Below are positions 1-12,954 of a stretch of DNA of 64,000 nucleotides, piece by piece. This stretch comes from Prorocentrum cordatum. Taxonomy: Eukaryota; Sar; Dinophyceae; Prorocentrales; Prorocentraceae. The notes beneath the pieces are model-generated. The model was not told the origin of the DNA, made no database searches, and saw nothing but the letters and a program-made list of their open reading frames with translations. A program made the position numbers and the translations under genes. The stretch is taken from assembly GCA_963575745.1 (NCBI GenBank), contig CAUYUJ010018051.1, forward strand, positions 94,501 to 158,500, written 5' to 3'. How positions within the stretch are numbered: the stretch's first letter is position 1; the number at the start of each line of letters is the position of its first letter.

Positions 1-1555
1 CCCTGGAGGCGAGCAGGGTGTTTCTTGGCATGGGTTCCCACTGTAGGGCCCAACTTGCTCGTACGTTCGTTCCCCGTGCGTTGTTCGGTCTCGTGCGTGT
101 CTTTGTCGCACGATGACCCGGAAGGTTTCTCGATGTGGTCCTTGCCGAAAAAATCACACGTCCGAGCGATGTCAAGCCAATGGCATCAAGCTCCACGCCT
201 CTGGAGAGAGAGGCCAACGCTGTGGTGCACAAGATGACCGCGGACATCCTGTGTACCGCATCGAGGCGAATGCCGATACTACGCTATCTGTTAGCCGCAC
301 CTGTGGCGATGTCAACGAAAGCGGGGGGCTGGACGCCGAGCGAACTAGTCCGAGCAGCGCCCTCCTCTGGGCAAGGCGAAAGCTTCAACATCGCACATAT
401 TGTCTGCAGGGCCCTGCTGCCGCGCACGGCAGGTGCTAAGGATGGAGGAGAAACGCAGGCCCCCTTCGACACCACAGCTATAACATTCGTTGAACAAAAA
501 AGGAGGCCGGACAATAAGCTGTTCGGCAAGCAGCAATCATCCTGCAGTGAAATCCACAAAGCATAAGCTTCGTCATCCCGCCCCCTTCATCATCATTTAT
601 CCTTCCGTACCTGTAGCAATCAGCCACTAACCTCTTGGTCCTGATCCTTTACCGCCCTCCGCCTTCATCCCTTGGGGTGCTGCCCCTTCCTCCCCATAAT
701 ACTTCTCAGTATCCTTATCATACTCAGCCTCGTCATCAAGACACCCCCTGCACCTCCATTACACACTGTCCTTCTCATCTATCCAGTTATTTGCCCTCCT
801 GCTTCTCCGCCACCTCCTCCTCTCCTCACCATCATCGCTACCATCATCATACCCCTCCACGGCGACCTCCCACTACTAACATTTCTCCCCGTCACACCAC
901 CAGACATGTCGCTAGGCCAGGCCAGGCGTTTCACTTGAAACGTCGTCGCACTGTTTTTATCTACCTACAGGTAAAGGTGGCGGGCGGCTGCACGAATATA
1001 AGGCGGATGGCTTTCAAAGTCGCGAGCTCAACGTAAACGTGCCGGCATGTTGTGTCCATCCGCCCTGACACTTCCAACCGCAAACGAAAAGATATAGGAT
1101 GGGTACTTTTCAGGAACGGCCATCGGCTCGAACGCTCCCGCATTCCTTATCGTTAAAGCTGAGAGATGTAATGCTTGTCCACGTGGACCCTTAACAGTGG
1201 ATTGTGGCACTTTCGGTGCGCACGTATGCGGCTCAATTTATTGGATGAGATGGCTGATGTGGGATCTAGATGGTGGAAATAATTCTGGACAGCTCACGAA
1301 TTGTCAACCCCACTGCTCGCGCAATCATCCCACACTCCCACCCGCAACTTGTTTGGCGAAACCCGTGCGGCCACAATTGCGGCTGCCGCTTGGCACTTGC
1401 TAGCACATAGGTGTGGCCGCGTTGGCGCAAAAACATTCGCACGCAGGGCAACTAGCTGGTTTGGCACAAATGCTGCGGCCACGATGACTGTTACCGGTGG
1501 GAACATGGAGAACTCCCCAACGCGTCTCACAGGCCGCGCTGGCGCCCAGACTTTT
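1..1555. other. Non-coding or unassigned DNA
   Basis: No open frame here resembles a protein I recognise, and the short frames overlap each other on both strands. A pyrimidine-rich stretch lies at about 640-900. Nothing else stands out. Confidence 0.5.
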
Positions 1556-1569
1556 CAATGCGTGTCAGT

Positions 1570-2930
1570 GTGTTGCGGGCGCTGTATCATGATTACGCCG
1601 ACAACGGCGGCGGCAACGATGATGATAGTAGCGATGGTGGTGGCGATGGTGACGATGACGACGGCAAGACCAATTTCATCGCCGATGCTTGTGACGACGA
1701 TGACGATGATGATGTCCAAACGTCGGTGATGAAGGCGATTGTGCTGATGATAGCGGCAATGGCGGCGATTGAGACATTCAAAACATCAGGCTGGCATGCT
1801 CTTGAAAGAGCCCGTGGTTCTTCATGTAAGACTAAAGAGCTGTACCTTGAAATGTGTCGAAAGCCGATGGTTTGAAATGATTTCAACACGCGCGCGTGGC
1901 GGCACGCGCGTAGTCCACATGGTACTAATTGATACAGAATCTTGCACTGGGAGCATGCTGGATCGTCGCAATTGCACCGCTTGGTGAAACCAGAATGCTG
2001 GTGTCGGGCGGAATTGCCAGAATCGTATGGTTGTCCAGTGAGTTCAACAAGCGCGCGGGCAGAACACCTGCAATATGGTTAATGGAAAACCGCAATGTGT
2101 TTGATGCGTTTCGGCTGAAATGCTTCCTGGCCTAACGTGTTTGGAATGAGTTTGAAATGAGCTCGCGCGTGTGGACGTGGCAGCACTTCGTGTCCGAAGT
2201 GGTCCTTGCTAAGTGGTTTGTTGACATAAACGAATGCGCGTGAATGGTAATTTGGGAGTGGCGACGGGGGTACGGGTGTGGCTGGGATGGGGCAGAAACA
2301 AATGTTGTTTGCCGTGTCCCAAGAAGAATCGATGGCGCCCAGGCACTTCTGCGCGGGTCGGTGTCTCGGCGCGGTATCATTCTGTCGCCGACAACGGCGA
2401 CAACAATGATGATAGTAAAGATGGTGGTGGCGATGATGCCGATGACGACGGCACGGCAGATGACGGCACCGATGCTGGTGACGACGATAACGATGATGAC
2501 GTCCGTGCATCGGTGATGAAGGTGATTGCCTGGTGATGGCGGCAATGGCGGCGATTGGCGATGACGACAACGGCCGTGATGCGATCGCGCTGCTGCGGGT
2601 GATGGCGAGAAGTGAGCGCACGCAGAAATGCGATACGTCTGGCAAACTGGTTGAACAACTATGCTGAATAGGTCTATGCTGAAACGCGTCGGAAACCAAC
2701 GGTGTTAGAGAGAGTTTGACACGCACGCGTGGCGGCGCATTCGTGTGAACCGCATGGTCTGAAGTGATGTGGACTCGCGCACTGGGCGCATGCTAGACCA
2801 ATGCAAATGCACCGCGTGGTCATATGAGACTTAGTCTAGAAAAGACGGCTGCAAACACATGATTACCCCTGAATTCAGCACATGCGCGCGGGCAGAACAT
2901 CTGAAAAACACGTCGTGATAAACCAATCGT
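1570..2930. repeat. Diverged tandem duplication with GAT/GAC-rich cores
   Basis: The segment from about 1570 to 2110 recurs at about 2360 to 2930. Matching landmarks are a GTATCAT...GCCGACAACGGC stretch (1583 and 2373, offset 790), ACGCG-TGGCGG (about 1887 and 2720) and CACTGGG-GCATGCT-GA (about 1946 and 2790, offset about 836). The growing offset shows indels since duplication. Each copy carries an impure GAT/GAC microsatellite (about 1600-1770 and 2390-2530), which produces acidic or methionine-rich open frames that are not genes. Confidence 0.7.
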
Positions 2931-3119
2931 TTCCTATGCGCGCATGAAGAAACTATTGCTGAGCGGAATACTTCCCAACTCTCCTGCGTCGGGCACTCGT
3001 TTTGAATAGAGCACTGCGGTCGCACGCTTCCGTCGTTCCTTCCTTCCCGTCTCCTTGTTCCTATCATCGTTTCTCCTGCCTTGACCTCGCCACTTTTGAG
3101 GGCTGCGGGGGGCTCAGCG

Positions 3120-4230
3120 CAGGGCACGCAGATTCAAATTAGACCTCGGCATCCCTGAAGGGCTTCGGTCTGCGAACCTGTCGCCGCTTTCGAGGGCTGC
3201 TGGGGGTCCAATGAAGCGAGGCACTGCCCAGGTTCAGACAGACCTCGCCGTCCCTGGGGGGGGGCTGCGATCTGCGAAACGGTCACCACTTTCGAGGGTT
3301 GCTGGAAGGTCCAGCGGAGTGCGACACCACCCAGAGTCAGACTACACCTCGTCATCCCTGAACATCTGCGATCTGCGAAACTGTCGCCACGTTCGAGGCC
3401 TGCTGGGGAGGTCCAGCGGAGCGAGGCACCCCCATATTCAGACTAGACCTCGCCACCTCAGGGGGGCTGCGACCTGCGAAACTGCCGCCGTGTTCGAAGG
3501 CTGATGGGGGTGGGGCACCACGCAGATTCAGATTACACCTCGCCGTCCTTCGGGGGGGGCTTCGGGGTTTCAATCTGCGAAACTGTCGCCGCTTTCGGCG
3601 GCTGCTGGGCCAGCTGGATGTTCGGCACAGCGAGGCACCCCCCAGACCCAGATAAGATATCGTTTTCGCTGGGGGGCTGCGGTCTGCTGAACTGTCGCAA
3701 CTTTCGAGGCCTGCTGGGGGTCCAGCGGAGTGAGGCACCACCCAAAGTCAGATTAGACCTCGCCAGCCTTGGGGGGCCACGATCTGCGAAATCGTCGCCA
3801 CTTGTGGGGGCGACTGGGGGTCAGCGGAGTGACGCACCACCCAAACTCATATTAAACCTCGCCATCCCTGGGGGGTGCGATCTGTGAATCTCTCGCCAAG
3901 TTCGAAGCCTACGTCCAGCGGGGTGAAGCACCACCCAGACTCAGACTAGACCTCGCCATCCCTGGGGGGCTGCGATCTGCGAGTCGCCACTTTCGAGGGT
4001 TGCTGGGGTGTTCGGCACAGCGATGCACCACCCACACTCAGATAAGACCTCGCCATCCCTGGGGGGCTGCGATCTGCGAAGCTATCGCCACTTTCGAGGG
4101 TTGCTGGGGGGGTCCAGCATGGTGGAGCACCACCCAGATTCAGATGAAATCTCGCCATCCCTGGGGGGGTGCGATTTGCGAAACGGTCGCCAATTTCGAA
4201 AGCCGCCGGGGTGTCCAGCGGGGCGCTGTC
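3120..4230. repeat. Tandem array, about 101-bp unit, about 11 copies
   Basis: A unit containing CCTCGCCATCCCTGGGGGG, CTGCGATCTGCGAAAC, GTCGCCACTTTCGAGGG and AGGCACCACCCAGA recurs about every 101 bp. The phrase TCTGCGAA appears near 3169, 3270, 3370, 3473, 3575, 3785, 3976 and 4074. Copies differ by substitutions and small indels, so this is an old array. There is no unique sequence between copies. Confidence 0.8.
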
Positions 4231-5949
4231 GCGGGCTGCTCGCAGACCTGGCGGCGCGCCTTCGAGAGCTTGGCTCCCACACTAAAAAATGCAGGAAGGA
4301 AGCAGGGAAGCTGGCGGGCAAGCTGGGCCTCGCTCGCTTCTTGCACTAACTGTAAACAGGCTAAACCATACTGTCCAACGCCGCGGCGACATGGCGGGAG
4401 CACTGCATCTTTAGCGCAGTACCGACAAAATCAACACTCTTCGGTCTCCTCCCGTTACTTTCGTCGTCGTCTTCTGCCCCCTGCCAGTTTCCCTCTGCTG
4501 CTGCCGCGCTGGCAATTCGGCCTCCCACGCGACCTTCTCCTGCCCTTCGTTCCCGCCCCCATGTCCTCCAAAAGCTTGGGCCCTCGCTCCTCGTCCTTCT
4601 GTTGTTGTCCTGTGAATCGCGCCGCGCAAGCGCATCCCATGTAGCTTGCACAGCATATACCGGCGCCTGCTCCGTCATTGTTCTGGCAAGTTTGGGCCAA
4701 CCCATCTTGTCACTTGATGCAAATGGGCTGGATTTGTCACACGGTAAGTTGAATGATTTCGGCATGTGCGCTTGCGGGCTGATTTTGCTCGGTTTTACGC
4801 GATGAGTTCTGGGAAACATTCATTTGAGATGAACGGGCGTGCGCCGATTGTAATATTTCACAGGGGTGAAGGGGGACAATGCCCAGATGGCTGGGGTGGC
4901 CTGGTTTCGAATCGAAAATGAGCGATGGAACAACATTCAAACTTCAATACGAAAGGGAGGGCGCTTACCCCTGGGAAAAGGAGGAGTGGACTCGATGTAT
5001 CTCCTCTGAGAGGAGAACGTACGTCGTGCAGCATGTAAGCTGCGAGCTGTGTGGCGCATCTGCGTGATGCAGTCGACGTGGTGCACTCCAAAACGCGGGC
5101 AAATGGCGGCGCCAAGGGCGGCCACCGCACAACACCCGGAGAACGCGGCCAGCGCACGGGGAGGCCGCCAGACGCCCACGAGTGGCCACCCGCGCGACAA
5201 CCTAGAGAACCCAGCCAGCGCACTGGACGGACACGAAGCGGCCAGGGTTGGCAACCGCGCGAAGACCAGGGAATCCACCCGGCGGACGGGGCGGCCCCGA
5301 GGCGGCCACGGGCGATCACCGCGCGAAAAAACACAGAAACCAGCACTCAGGACACAAGCGAGAGCCTCTTAGGGCGAGCACTGCTTGGGAAGCAAGCAGC
5401 TACACGGATGGAGGGCGGATGATTTTCACAGTCGGGCTCTCGCCCTACAGCTCTCAAACTCTATGGTTCCGGAATTGTGTTCTCAAGGTCCGCTTATCGC
5501 CTGAAACTTCATCACAAACTCTTGTCCATTGAACGTTTCTCACAATCACACGGGTAAAGGGTGGCTGGTTTTCAAATCGAGTTCTGGCTTGAACAAACCT
5601 GGAATGTATGGTAACAGGCTTGTCTCTCCAGGAGAATCTATATAGACGCAACGATATCTATACATGTAGATGTATATGCGTGTTTACAAAAAAAATACAG
5701 GCGAACCTGTGTAGGCTTGCCCGCCATCGCTGTCTTGCCTCAGCGCCGTGAGAATTAGACATGCGTCCACCAGCTGCATATTTGTTGCGTGGATGGTTGG
5801 CCGCACCACGCGGCTGACTCTTGGCAAGCTGCGAAAGCACAGAAAATCACACCCCACTCGTGACACCTCCCGCGCCAAGGCCACGCGCACGCTAGGGATG
5901 CCGAGGGGGGTATGCGATGGACGGGCACCGAGAAAATCCGTCAAGAGGG
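4231..5949. other. Unassigned DNA with a degenerate repeat near 5.1-5.35 kb
   Basis: No gene is supported. At about 5105-5340 a roughly 65-bp motif (CCACCCGCGCGA...GCCAGCGCAC...CGGCCACGGG) recurs about four times with heavy divergence. The remainder holds nothing I can identify. Confidence 0.4.
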
Positions 5950-6118
5950 GGGAAGAAGAGGCGGAGGAGGGATGTGCGGAGGAGGAGGAGAAGGAGGAGG
6001 AGGAGGAGGAGGAGGACAAGGAGGAGGAGGACAAGGAGGAGGAGGAGAAGGAGGAGGAGGAGGAGGAGGGGGAGAAGGAGGAGGAGGAGGAGGAGGAGGA
6101 GGAGGAGAAGGGGGAGAG
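5950..6118. repeat. GGA/GAG microsatellite
   Basis: A nearly pure AGG/GGA trinucleotide tract with occasional AAG interruptions. It makes Glu/Gly/Arg-rich frames on the plus strand and Ser/Pro/Leu-rich frames on the minus strand; none is a gene. Confidence 0.9.
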
Positions 6119-6439
6119 ACCCCTCCCCGGGGTCGACACTGACCATTTTTTCGAGCCGCGCCCAGCCATCGAGGCGGCTCCTCTCTCGACCCCGCCCCCC
6201 CATCTGCGGGCCAGCACCGAAGCTGTGCTCCACCTCGCCCCCCAGCTGGCTCCAACGCGCACGGCCGTTAGCCTACCAGCTTCCCCAGACCTCCTCGCGC
6301 TGCGAAAAAACACGACGGGAGGTGCTTCGCTACTTTCGGCCTCCAGGGGCCCTTACCGAGCCTCCGCACCGTCAAAGAGCGACCCAGGCTGAAAACTTCT
6401 CCTGGCGAAGGACCCAACCATGTGCAGTTGTGAATATCG

Positions 6440-7868
6440 CATTGCGGGTGCCGCTTTCGGTGGAGCTCCCTGTGGGGCCACGAAACGCTGTGCTGGGTGG
6501 GGGTGACGCATGCGGGCGGCACCACTGGGGCCTTCGGTGGACGTCCCTGTGGGGCCACGAAACGCTGTTCTGGGCGGGGGTGGCGCATGCGGGCGGCACC
6601 ACTGGGGCCGTCGGTGGAGCTCCCTGTGGGGCCACGAAACGCTGTGCTGGGTGGGGGTGGCGCATGCGGGCGGCACCACTGGGGCATGCGGTGGAGCTCC
6701 CTGTGGGGCCACGAAATGCTGTGCTGGGGTGGGGGTGACGCATGCGGGCGGCACCACTTGGGCCTTCGGTGGAGGTCCCTGTGGGGCCACGAAACGCTGT
6801 GTTTGGTGGAGGTGCCGAAATGGGTGTGCGGGACGCATGCGAGCGGTGGCACTGGGGCCTTCGGTGGAGCTCCCTATGGGGCCACGAAGCGTGTGAGGGG
6901 TGTGCCGAAATGGGTGTGGCTGACGCATGCGGGCTGGGGCCACGAAACGTGTGAGGGGTGTGCCGAATTGGATGTGGCTGACGCATGCGGGCGGCGGCAC
7001 TGCGGCCTTCGGTGGAGCTCCCTATGGGGCCACGAAAGCGTGTGAGGGGTGTGCCGAATTGGGTGTGGCTGACGCATGCGGGCGGCAGCACTGGGGCCTT
7101 CGGTGGAGCTCCCTATGGGGCCACGAAACGTGTGAGGGGTGTGCCGAATTGGGTGTGGCTGACGCATGCGGGCGGCGGCACTGGGGCCTTCGGTGGAGCT
7201 CCCTATGGGGCCACGAAACGTGTGAGGGGTGTGCCGAACTGGGTGTGGCTGACGCATGCGGGCGGCGGCACTGGGGCCTTCGGTGGAGCTCCCTATGGGG
7301 CCACGAAACGTGTGAGGGGTGTGCCGAATTGGGTGTGGCTGACGCATGCGGGCGGCGGCACTGGGGCCTTCGGTGGAGCTCCCTATGGGGCCACGAAACG
7401 TGTGAGGGGTGTGTCGAATTGGGTGTGGCTGACGCATGCGGGCGGCGGCACTGGGGCCTTTGTGGAGCTCCCTATGGGGCCACGAAAGTGTGAGGGGTGT
7501 GCCGAACTGGGTGGGCTGACGCATGCGGGCGGCAGCACTGGGGCCTTCGGTGGAGCTCCCTATGGGGCCACGAAACGTGTGAGGGGTGTGCCGAATTGGG
7601 TGTGGCTGACGCATGCGGGCGGCAGCACTGGGGCCTTCGGTGGAGCTCCCTATGGGGCCACGAAACGTGTGAGGGGTGTGCCGAATTGGGTGTGGCTGAC
7701 GCATGCGGGCGGCGGCACTGGGGCCTTCGGTGGAGCTCCCTATGGGGCCACGAAACGTGTGAGGGGTGTGCCGAATTGGGTGTGGCTGACGCATGCGGGC
7801 GGCAGCACTGGGGCCTTCGGTGGAGCTCCCTATGGGGCCACGAAACGTGTGAGGGGTGTGCCGAATTG
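6440..7868. repeat. Minisatellite, about 80- to 90-bp units, about 16 copies
   Basis: From about 6980 to 7868 the unit is 90 bp, built on CGGTGGAGCTCCCTATGGGG, CCACGAAACGTGTGAGGGG and GGCTGACGCATGCGGGCGG. Near-identical units recur at 7171, 7261 and 7351. The 6440-6980 part has a shorter, more diverged variant of roughly 80 bp. A unit of 90 bp is divisible by three, so all frames that lack a stop in one unit stay open through the array on both strands. This explains the long artificial ORFs and is not evidence of coding. Confidence 0.9.
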
Positions 7869-7901
7869 ATGGTGATGATGACGATGATGGTGGGTGATGA
7901 C

Positions 7902-7961
<60 letters not shown>

Positions 7962-7975
7962 GATGATGATGATGC

Positions 7976-8037
<62 letters not shown>

Positions 8038-8038
8038 G
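7868..8038. repeat. GAT/ATG microsatellite
   Basis: An almost pure GAT repeat of about 170 bp. It directly abuts the last 90-bp minisatellite unit, and the preceding GTGATGATGACGATGATGG looks like the repeat's degraded edge. Confidence 0.95.
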
Positions 8039-10039
8039 GAGGAGGGAGAGGAGAGGAGAGGAACGCGGGGCACCGTCTCTTCAAAACGAGGACCCAACAC
8101 CACAGGATGGTTGGGAACAAGTCCCAGGGAAGGGGTCCAGAACTCGGGGGGTCGACGCTGCGAAACAATCACGACGTCAGGGGTCTCGGTCTGGCGCGGC
8201 CGTGAACGCGTCGCCACCCCAGACCTCCCAGATCCTGGACCCGTGGCAGTCCACGGGGAAGCTCGCATCCCTGCGCGCCGCAGATACCGTGGCGGCACGG
8301 ACAGCGCGAATTGAATGGCGAGGCGGGCGGGGGGGGACCGCAAGGAGTGTCGCGGCACCGGTAATGCGAGGCGGCGATTCCTACACATCCACCGCATGGG
8401 GAACCGATATCCAGGGACCACTGGGGGGGCGATGGATATGGATGTATCTGGAGCCCATGGAGCCCAAATATGTCCACATCCGCCACCTACCGAGGACCAG
8501 GAACACCCGTGCTCTGGGCGGTGGATGTGGACGAGCCCCACCCTGAGAAATGACGCGTGTTTGGCGAACGGTGCTTTTCCTGTTTTCATTCCTATTCCTC
8601 ATCCTCCATCCCCCGCCGTGTTCCGACCCCCGATGGGCGCCAACGTAGCGGACGACCTCGTGACCGTTACTGACACTATCCGACCTCACACTCACTGAAG
8701 ACAGCGGCCTCCGCACAAACAGTCAGCCAGCGTGGCCAACGTCGTCGACGTCGTCGTGGTCGTCGTCGTCCTCCTCCTCCTCCTCCTCCTCCTCCTGCCT
8801 CCTCCTCCACCTCCGTTTCCTCTTCCTCTTCCTCCTCGTTTCCTCCTCCTCATCCTCCTCCGTCTCATCGTCCCTCCCCTCCTCAACATCATCCTCCTCC
8901 TACGCCCCCCCCTCTAATCAGCATGCCCCTGACACGATCTCCGACAGAGCCGGCCGCCTCCATACGAGTCGCCACCCTTCATGCCGCCGTACGCCCCGTA
9001 CATCGTGGCTGCGGGAGGCCGTCCGCGTCGGCGGCGGTGGCGGGGGCAGGCGCGGGCGCGTTCGACGGCGCGGGCTCGCAGCGCGGAGCTCGGCCTCTCA
9101 GCTCCCCGTCTCCTGCTGCCGCTGCGGCCCAGGCTGTCCCCCACGGCTCGAAGCCCGCCCTCCCTCGAGGTCCCGTGCCTCCCCCCCTTTGGCGTGTCCT
9201 GCTCGAGTGCTGCCCGAGCGGCCGCCCCATCCAGTCTTTTCCTCCCCCCCCCTTCCTTCCCTTCCCCCTGCCCCCTCCCCCCTCCTCCGAGTGCCCACGG
9301 CTGCCTTGCATCACGCGGCTGCCGTAGAAGCGTGCCTCAATGCACCCACAGCTTCCCAACAACAGCTCGTCCTAAGTTCCAACAAATTGTCCAAGGACGT
9401 ACCATACCCATCAGCAACAAGTAGCAGACTCAATGGGCAAATCCTAGACGAATCAAGATATGACCAGACCTACCACCCTTCGCGACTACAACATTATGTG
9501 GTGTGAAATTCGTGGGGCAAGTAGCACCGAAGGGCAAGAAACTTAACAGGGAAACGCAGAAAGCACAGGAGAAGGAAGGAGGTAGGAGAGCAAAAGGGAG
9601 AGAATATGGAATACAACGAAGACGAAGACAACGGAAAGACAGAGGACGGCATGAGGGGCGAGGAACAAGAGTTTGCGATTGTGACAGAAGCTTGATGACA
9701 CCTTGATTTTGCAAGAATTATCGCAGGTTGGGGTTCGTGGTAGGTTGTGTTGCCATTTCCCTGCGCCGCTCCGCGACGCCAAATCCGCAGACCGCCCCCG
9801 TACAGCAACGTCCAACTCATAGCCACGGACATCGAGAAGATCATGAGACGCCGCGGCCTTGGCCGACATGACGTGTCAGATAACAACCATAAACTGACCA
9901 TGTCGGCGGCGCCTCACCGGCGCAGCACACTGGTGACCCCTTCGGGACGACACGAAGCTGGACACACAAAGGCGCAAAAAAAGTTACGACAGTTACGCGC
10001 CTGACAGCCCCAGGGAAGGCGAGATCTCAGTTGGGCCCA
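8039..10039. other. Unassigned DNA with C/T-rich tracts
   Basis: No gene is supported. Pyrimidine-rich low-complexity tracts lie at about 8750-8910 (TCC and CCT repeats) and 9180-9300. Other open frames here are short and overlap on both strands. Confidence 0.45.
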
Positions 10040-10575
10040 CGTCCGCAGTCAGATGGACTTCTGCGGAAACACGCTTGGCAGCACCCAGACAGGGCGTGTT
10101 TTCATTTGGGTCCGAGTACCACCGCACCCCGCTGCATATTTCACTGGTTCAACAAAAAGGAGAAGTGAGAGATCTAGCTTGGGGCCGCGCACCACCCAGA
10201 CGCGCACCAAGGTGACGACCTCTGCGCGCCCCGACACCCAGGGACTGCGAGGTCCCAACTGGGTTCGCGCACCACCTCGCCCAGCTGGAACCTCTCATGG
10301 CCGCAGCACGGTGGCGGCAGCTGCACGCCTGGTAGCACCCGGGGGGGTCGGAAAGGTCCCGTCGGGGCCCGAGACCACCACACCCCGCTTTACGTTTCAA
10401 GGCGCAACAATAAGGAGACAGGCGGGCGCATGGTACCACACATACAATGCGAAGATCCGGCTGGGTCCGCATACCGCTGGACCTGTCAGGAGTGCAAGAA
10501 AGTGGCGGCACCTGCGCACCTGGCACCCGGACAGTGCGAGGTCCCACGTGGGTCCGCCTGCCACCTAACCCGCGA
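10040..10575. repeat. Degenerate tandem repeat, about 100 bp
   Basis: A motif with GGGTCCG-x-CACC, ACCCGG-CAG and GCGAGGTCCCA-CTGGGT recurs around 10020, 10110, 10175, 10245, 10350, 10465 and 10535 with strong divergence. It has the look of an old satellite. Confidence 0.45.
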
Positions 10576-10763
10576 AGAGTAAACGAGGACGCGGCGAGAA
10601 GAAGAGAAGGCGCGAGCAGGAAGGGAAGGACCGGGAGAACTGGAACACGGAAGAAGGGTAGCGGCCCCCGTTTTCAAAACCAGCACCCTACTACACACAC
10701 ACGAGTTCCTCCACCAGCAGCGCGGCGAGACCAGTGCGCATGGGGCGCGGCCGCACGAAGACA

Positions 10764-10815
10764 CGCACACACGCACGCACGCACGCACGCACGCACGCAC
10801 ACACGCACACACACT
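10764..10815. repeat. ACGC/CA microsatellite
   Basis: An alternating CACG/CGCA tetranucleotide run grading into CA repeats. It sits directly upstream of the first of two direct repeats, just as a CA tract borders the second. Confidence 0.9.
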
Positions 10816-10816
10816 C

Positions 10817-11118
10817 GCCAGGTCAAGAAACCATCCGTCACCATGAGACCATTATTTGGCAAAGTGTTAGGACTGCTAAAATATTCGATGTTGTAACTGC
10901 CGAACGTGTACTTGGTGCTGGCGACGTGCAAACAGCCAACGGCGGCCGAGCTGTGCAACAGGAGTGCTAAAACAACGCTTGCGCTGTACAGCAGAAGTAC
11001 GCTTTCGCATTGGCATATGGGGGTCTTCGTTGGCCAGCGCCCCACATGCGAACCGCTGGCCCCCATCCGCGGTTGCAGAACTACGAATTGCGTTCCTGGC
11101 GAGCTACGCGCGAACGCC
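10817..11118. repeat. Dispersed direct repeat, copy 1
   Basis: This segment matches 12457-12690. Shared landmarks are CCAGGTC-AGAAAC-ATCC, TTCGATGTTGTAACTGCCG, GGCATATGGGGGTCTTCGTT and TGCAGAACTACGAATTGCG. Copy 1 has an extra block (about 10940-11010) absent from copy 2. No coding sense was recognised. Confidence 0.8.
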
Positions 11119-12456
11119 CCCCTTTTGAAGTTGGCTATCGAACGGGATGCGCTGCCACCGTTCCGACCCAACCGCCAGAGACAGGGCAATTTGCGCGCGT
11201 CTCAAAGCGCAGCGGAGGGGAGGGAGGGAGCGGAGAGGAAGTGCAGGGAGACCGATGCAGCAGCCGCCAACTACGCGCTCGCCACCATGCCTGTGCATTT
11301 TGAAGTTGTCGCGAAATGACTTTGGAATTTGCATTCGAAAAAATCAGAATCTTCGATGCCGCCCACGTCTGCGGAGACCCCTGCGGGGGGGGAGGAGGAG
11401 CGGAACGAGAAGAAAGAGAGGAGGCAAGGGGAGAGAAGCAAGTGGGACGACTCACGACAAGCTGAGATGTGACGAGCGCAACGACAGCCACTGCACATGA
11501 CCAGAACTTACAACTCAAAATTGCAAATCGAGAACGGTCAAGCCTGAACCCTCGAAGCTGCCCTGCTGGAGACTCAACTGCGCTTGGCAAAGGGTATGGC
11601 GATTGCATATACTGAAAGTTCTGGCTGCGCGGCCGTGGGGACATACATATTACATATGCGAGCGATAAGCTCAACCTGGACTGAGTCATGGCATCTTCCA
11701 TTGAAGAGGCGGAACGCAGAAACGTCACGCGGCGGAACGCAAGCGGTGACGACGACGACGACGACGACGACGAGGGGGGGGGGGGGGGGCGGAACCCAGC
11801 GAGAGGAAAGGAAAGAGGGGAAGGGGAACGGGAACGACGAGAACGACCGAAACCAAGACGACGACCCGACTGTGAAGCAGAACGCGGGGCGCCCCAACCG
11901 CGCCCGAAGCTCCATATTGCGCGACGTGCGCGGCGATGCCAAAAGCGGCGCGGGAGAAATGACGGCGACAGCGACGACGACAACGACAAAGACAAAACGG
12001 CAAGACAAAGCCAGGGGAGAGGACCAGGAGGAGAAAAGCGATGACAAATATCGCCCCCCTGGCAGACTTCTAATGCCAGGGCGCACAGGCAACGCCGCCC
12101 GCGCGGAAGAATGCTGAGCCAAGGAAGACGCGTGGGGCGGAGTCGGCAAGCGCAGACGGAGCGCCTCAGAATTCTGCACTGCACAACTGTACAAACGGAG
12201 ATTGTTGTAAGATTGTTGCAAGGTCGTTGTAAAATTGGGGCATTTGCTGGGGCGTGGGGGAGGAGAGGAGAAGAGAAGAGGGGCGAAACGGGGCGAGAGA
12301 GAAGACGAGAGGAGGGGCAGAAGCAGAAGGAGTGCCGGCGCGGATCCAGCGGATTGTAGGTTTGTTCGAAGTGGCCGCAAAGCGGCTCTTCATGGACATT
12401 CGCGGTAGTAAACAAAAGAATGCCCTGGAGCACGCCGAAGCGCGTCCGACACACTT
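11119..12456. other. Unassigned DNA between direct repeats, with GAC and G tracts
   Basis: Contains a GAC microsatellite at about 11747-11773 followed immediately by a run of about 17 G (11774-11790). GA-rich patches occur at about 11215-11450 and 12255-12330. Long Arg/Asp-rich frames here follow from the repeats and are not called as genes. Confidence 0.45.
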
Positions 12457-12690
12457 GCCAGGTCCAGAAACAATCCATCACCCTGAGACCTTCATTGACA
12501 AATTTGTGAAGAGCGCCATACGATTCGATGTTGTAACTGCCGGTTGGTGCTGGCGACGCGCAAGAAGCCGACGGTGGCCGAGCTGGCATATGGGGGTCTT
12601 CGTTGGCCAGCGCCCCATACGCCAAGCGCTGGCCCCCTCCGCGGCTGCAGAACTACGAATTGCGCTTCCAGCGAGCTGCGCGCGAACGCC
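12457..12690. repeat. Dispersed direct repeat, copy 2
   Basis: Second copy of the 10817-11118 element, shortened internally by about 70 bp. The two copies lie about 1.6 kb apart in the same orientation. Confidence 0.8.
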
Positions 12691-12717
12691 GCCCTGGACA
12701 CGGGGGTTTGTCTTTAC

Positions 12718-12751
12718 CACGCACACACACACACACACGCACACACACACC

Positions 12752-12789
<38 letters not shown>

Positions 12790-12812
12790 CACACAAACCC
12801 ACACACACACAT
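12718..12812. repeat. CA dinucleotide microsatellite
   Basis: About 95 bp of CA repeat with sparse CG and AA interruptions. Confidence 0.95.
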
Positions 12813-12954
12813 ACTAGAACCACGCGCGCGTTTCGCGCGCTAGGTTCCGTCGCATCAATCAGTGGATGGGCAAGCAGACCCGCGATCACCACGCGGGAAC
12901 ACCTGCGCACACGCGGGCAGACATATCTCAATAGCATCCCCGAGCCCATCTCGT

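Noticed and set aside
5748-6738. Glu-rich or Arg-rich protein across the GGA tract
   Set aside because: Composition comes from the microsatellite; flanking residues show no domain.
3120-7868. Regularly repeated sequence resembling a CRISPR array
   Set aside because: Repeats are head-to-tail without unique spacers, far longer than CRISPR repeats, and no cas gene is present.
6372-8589. Long open frames on both strands across the 90-bp array
   Set aside because: A unit length divisible by three keeps frames open by arithmetic.
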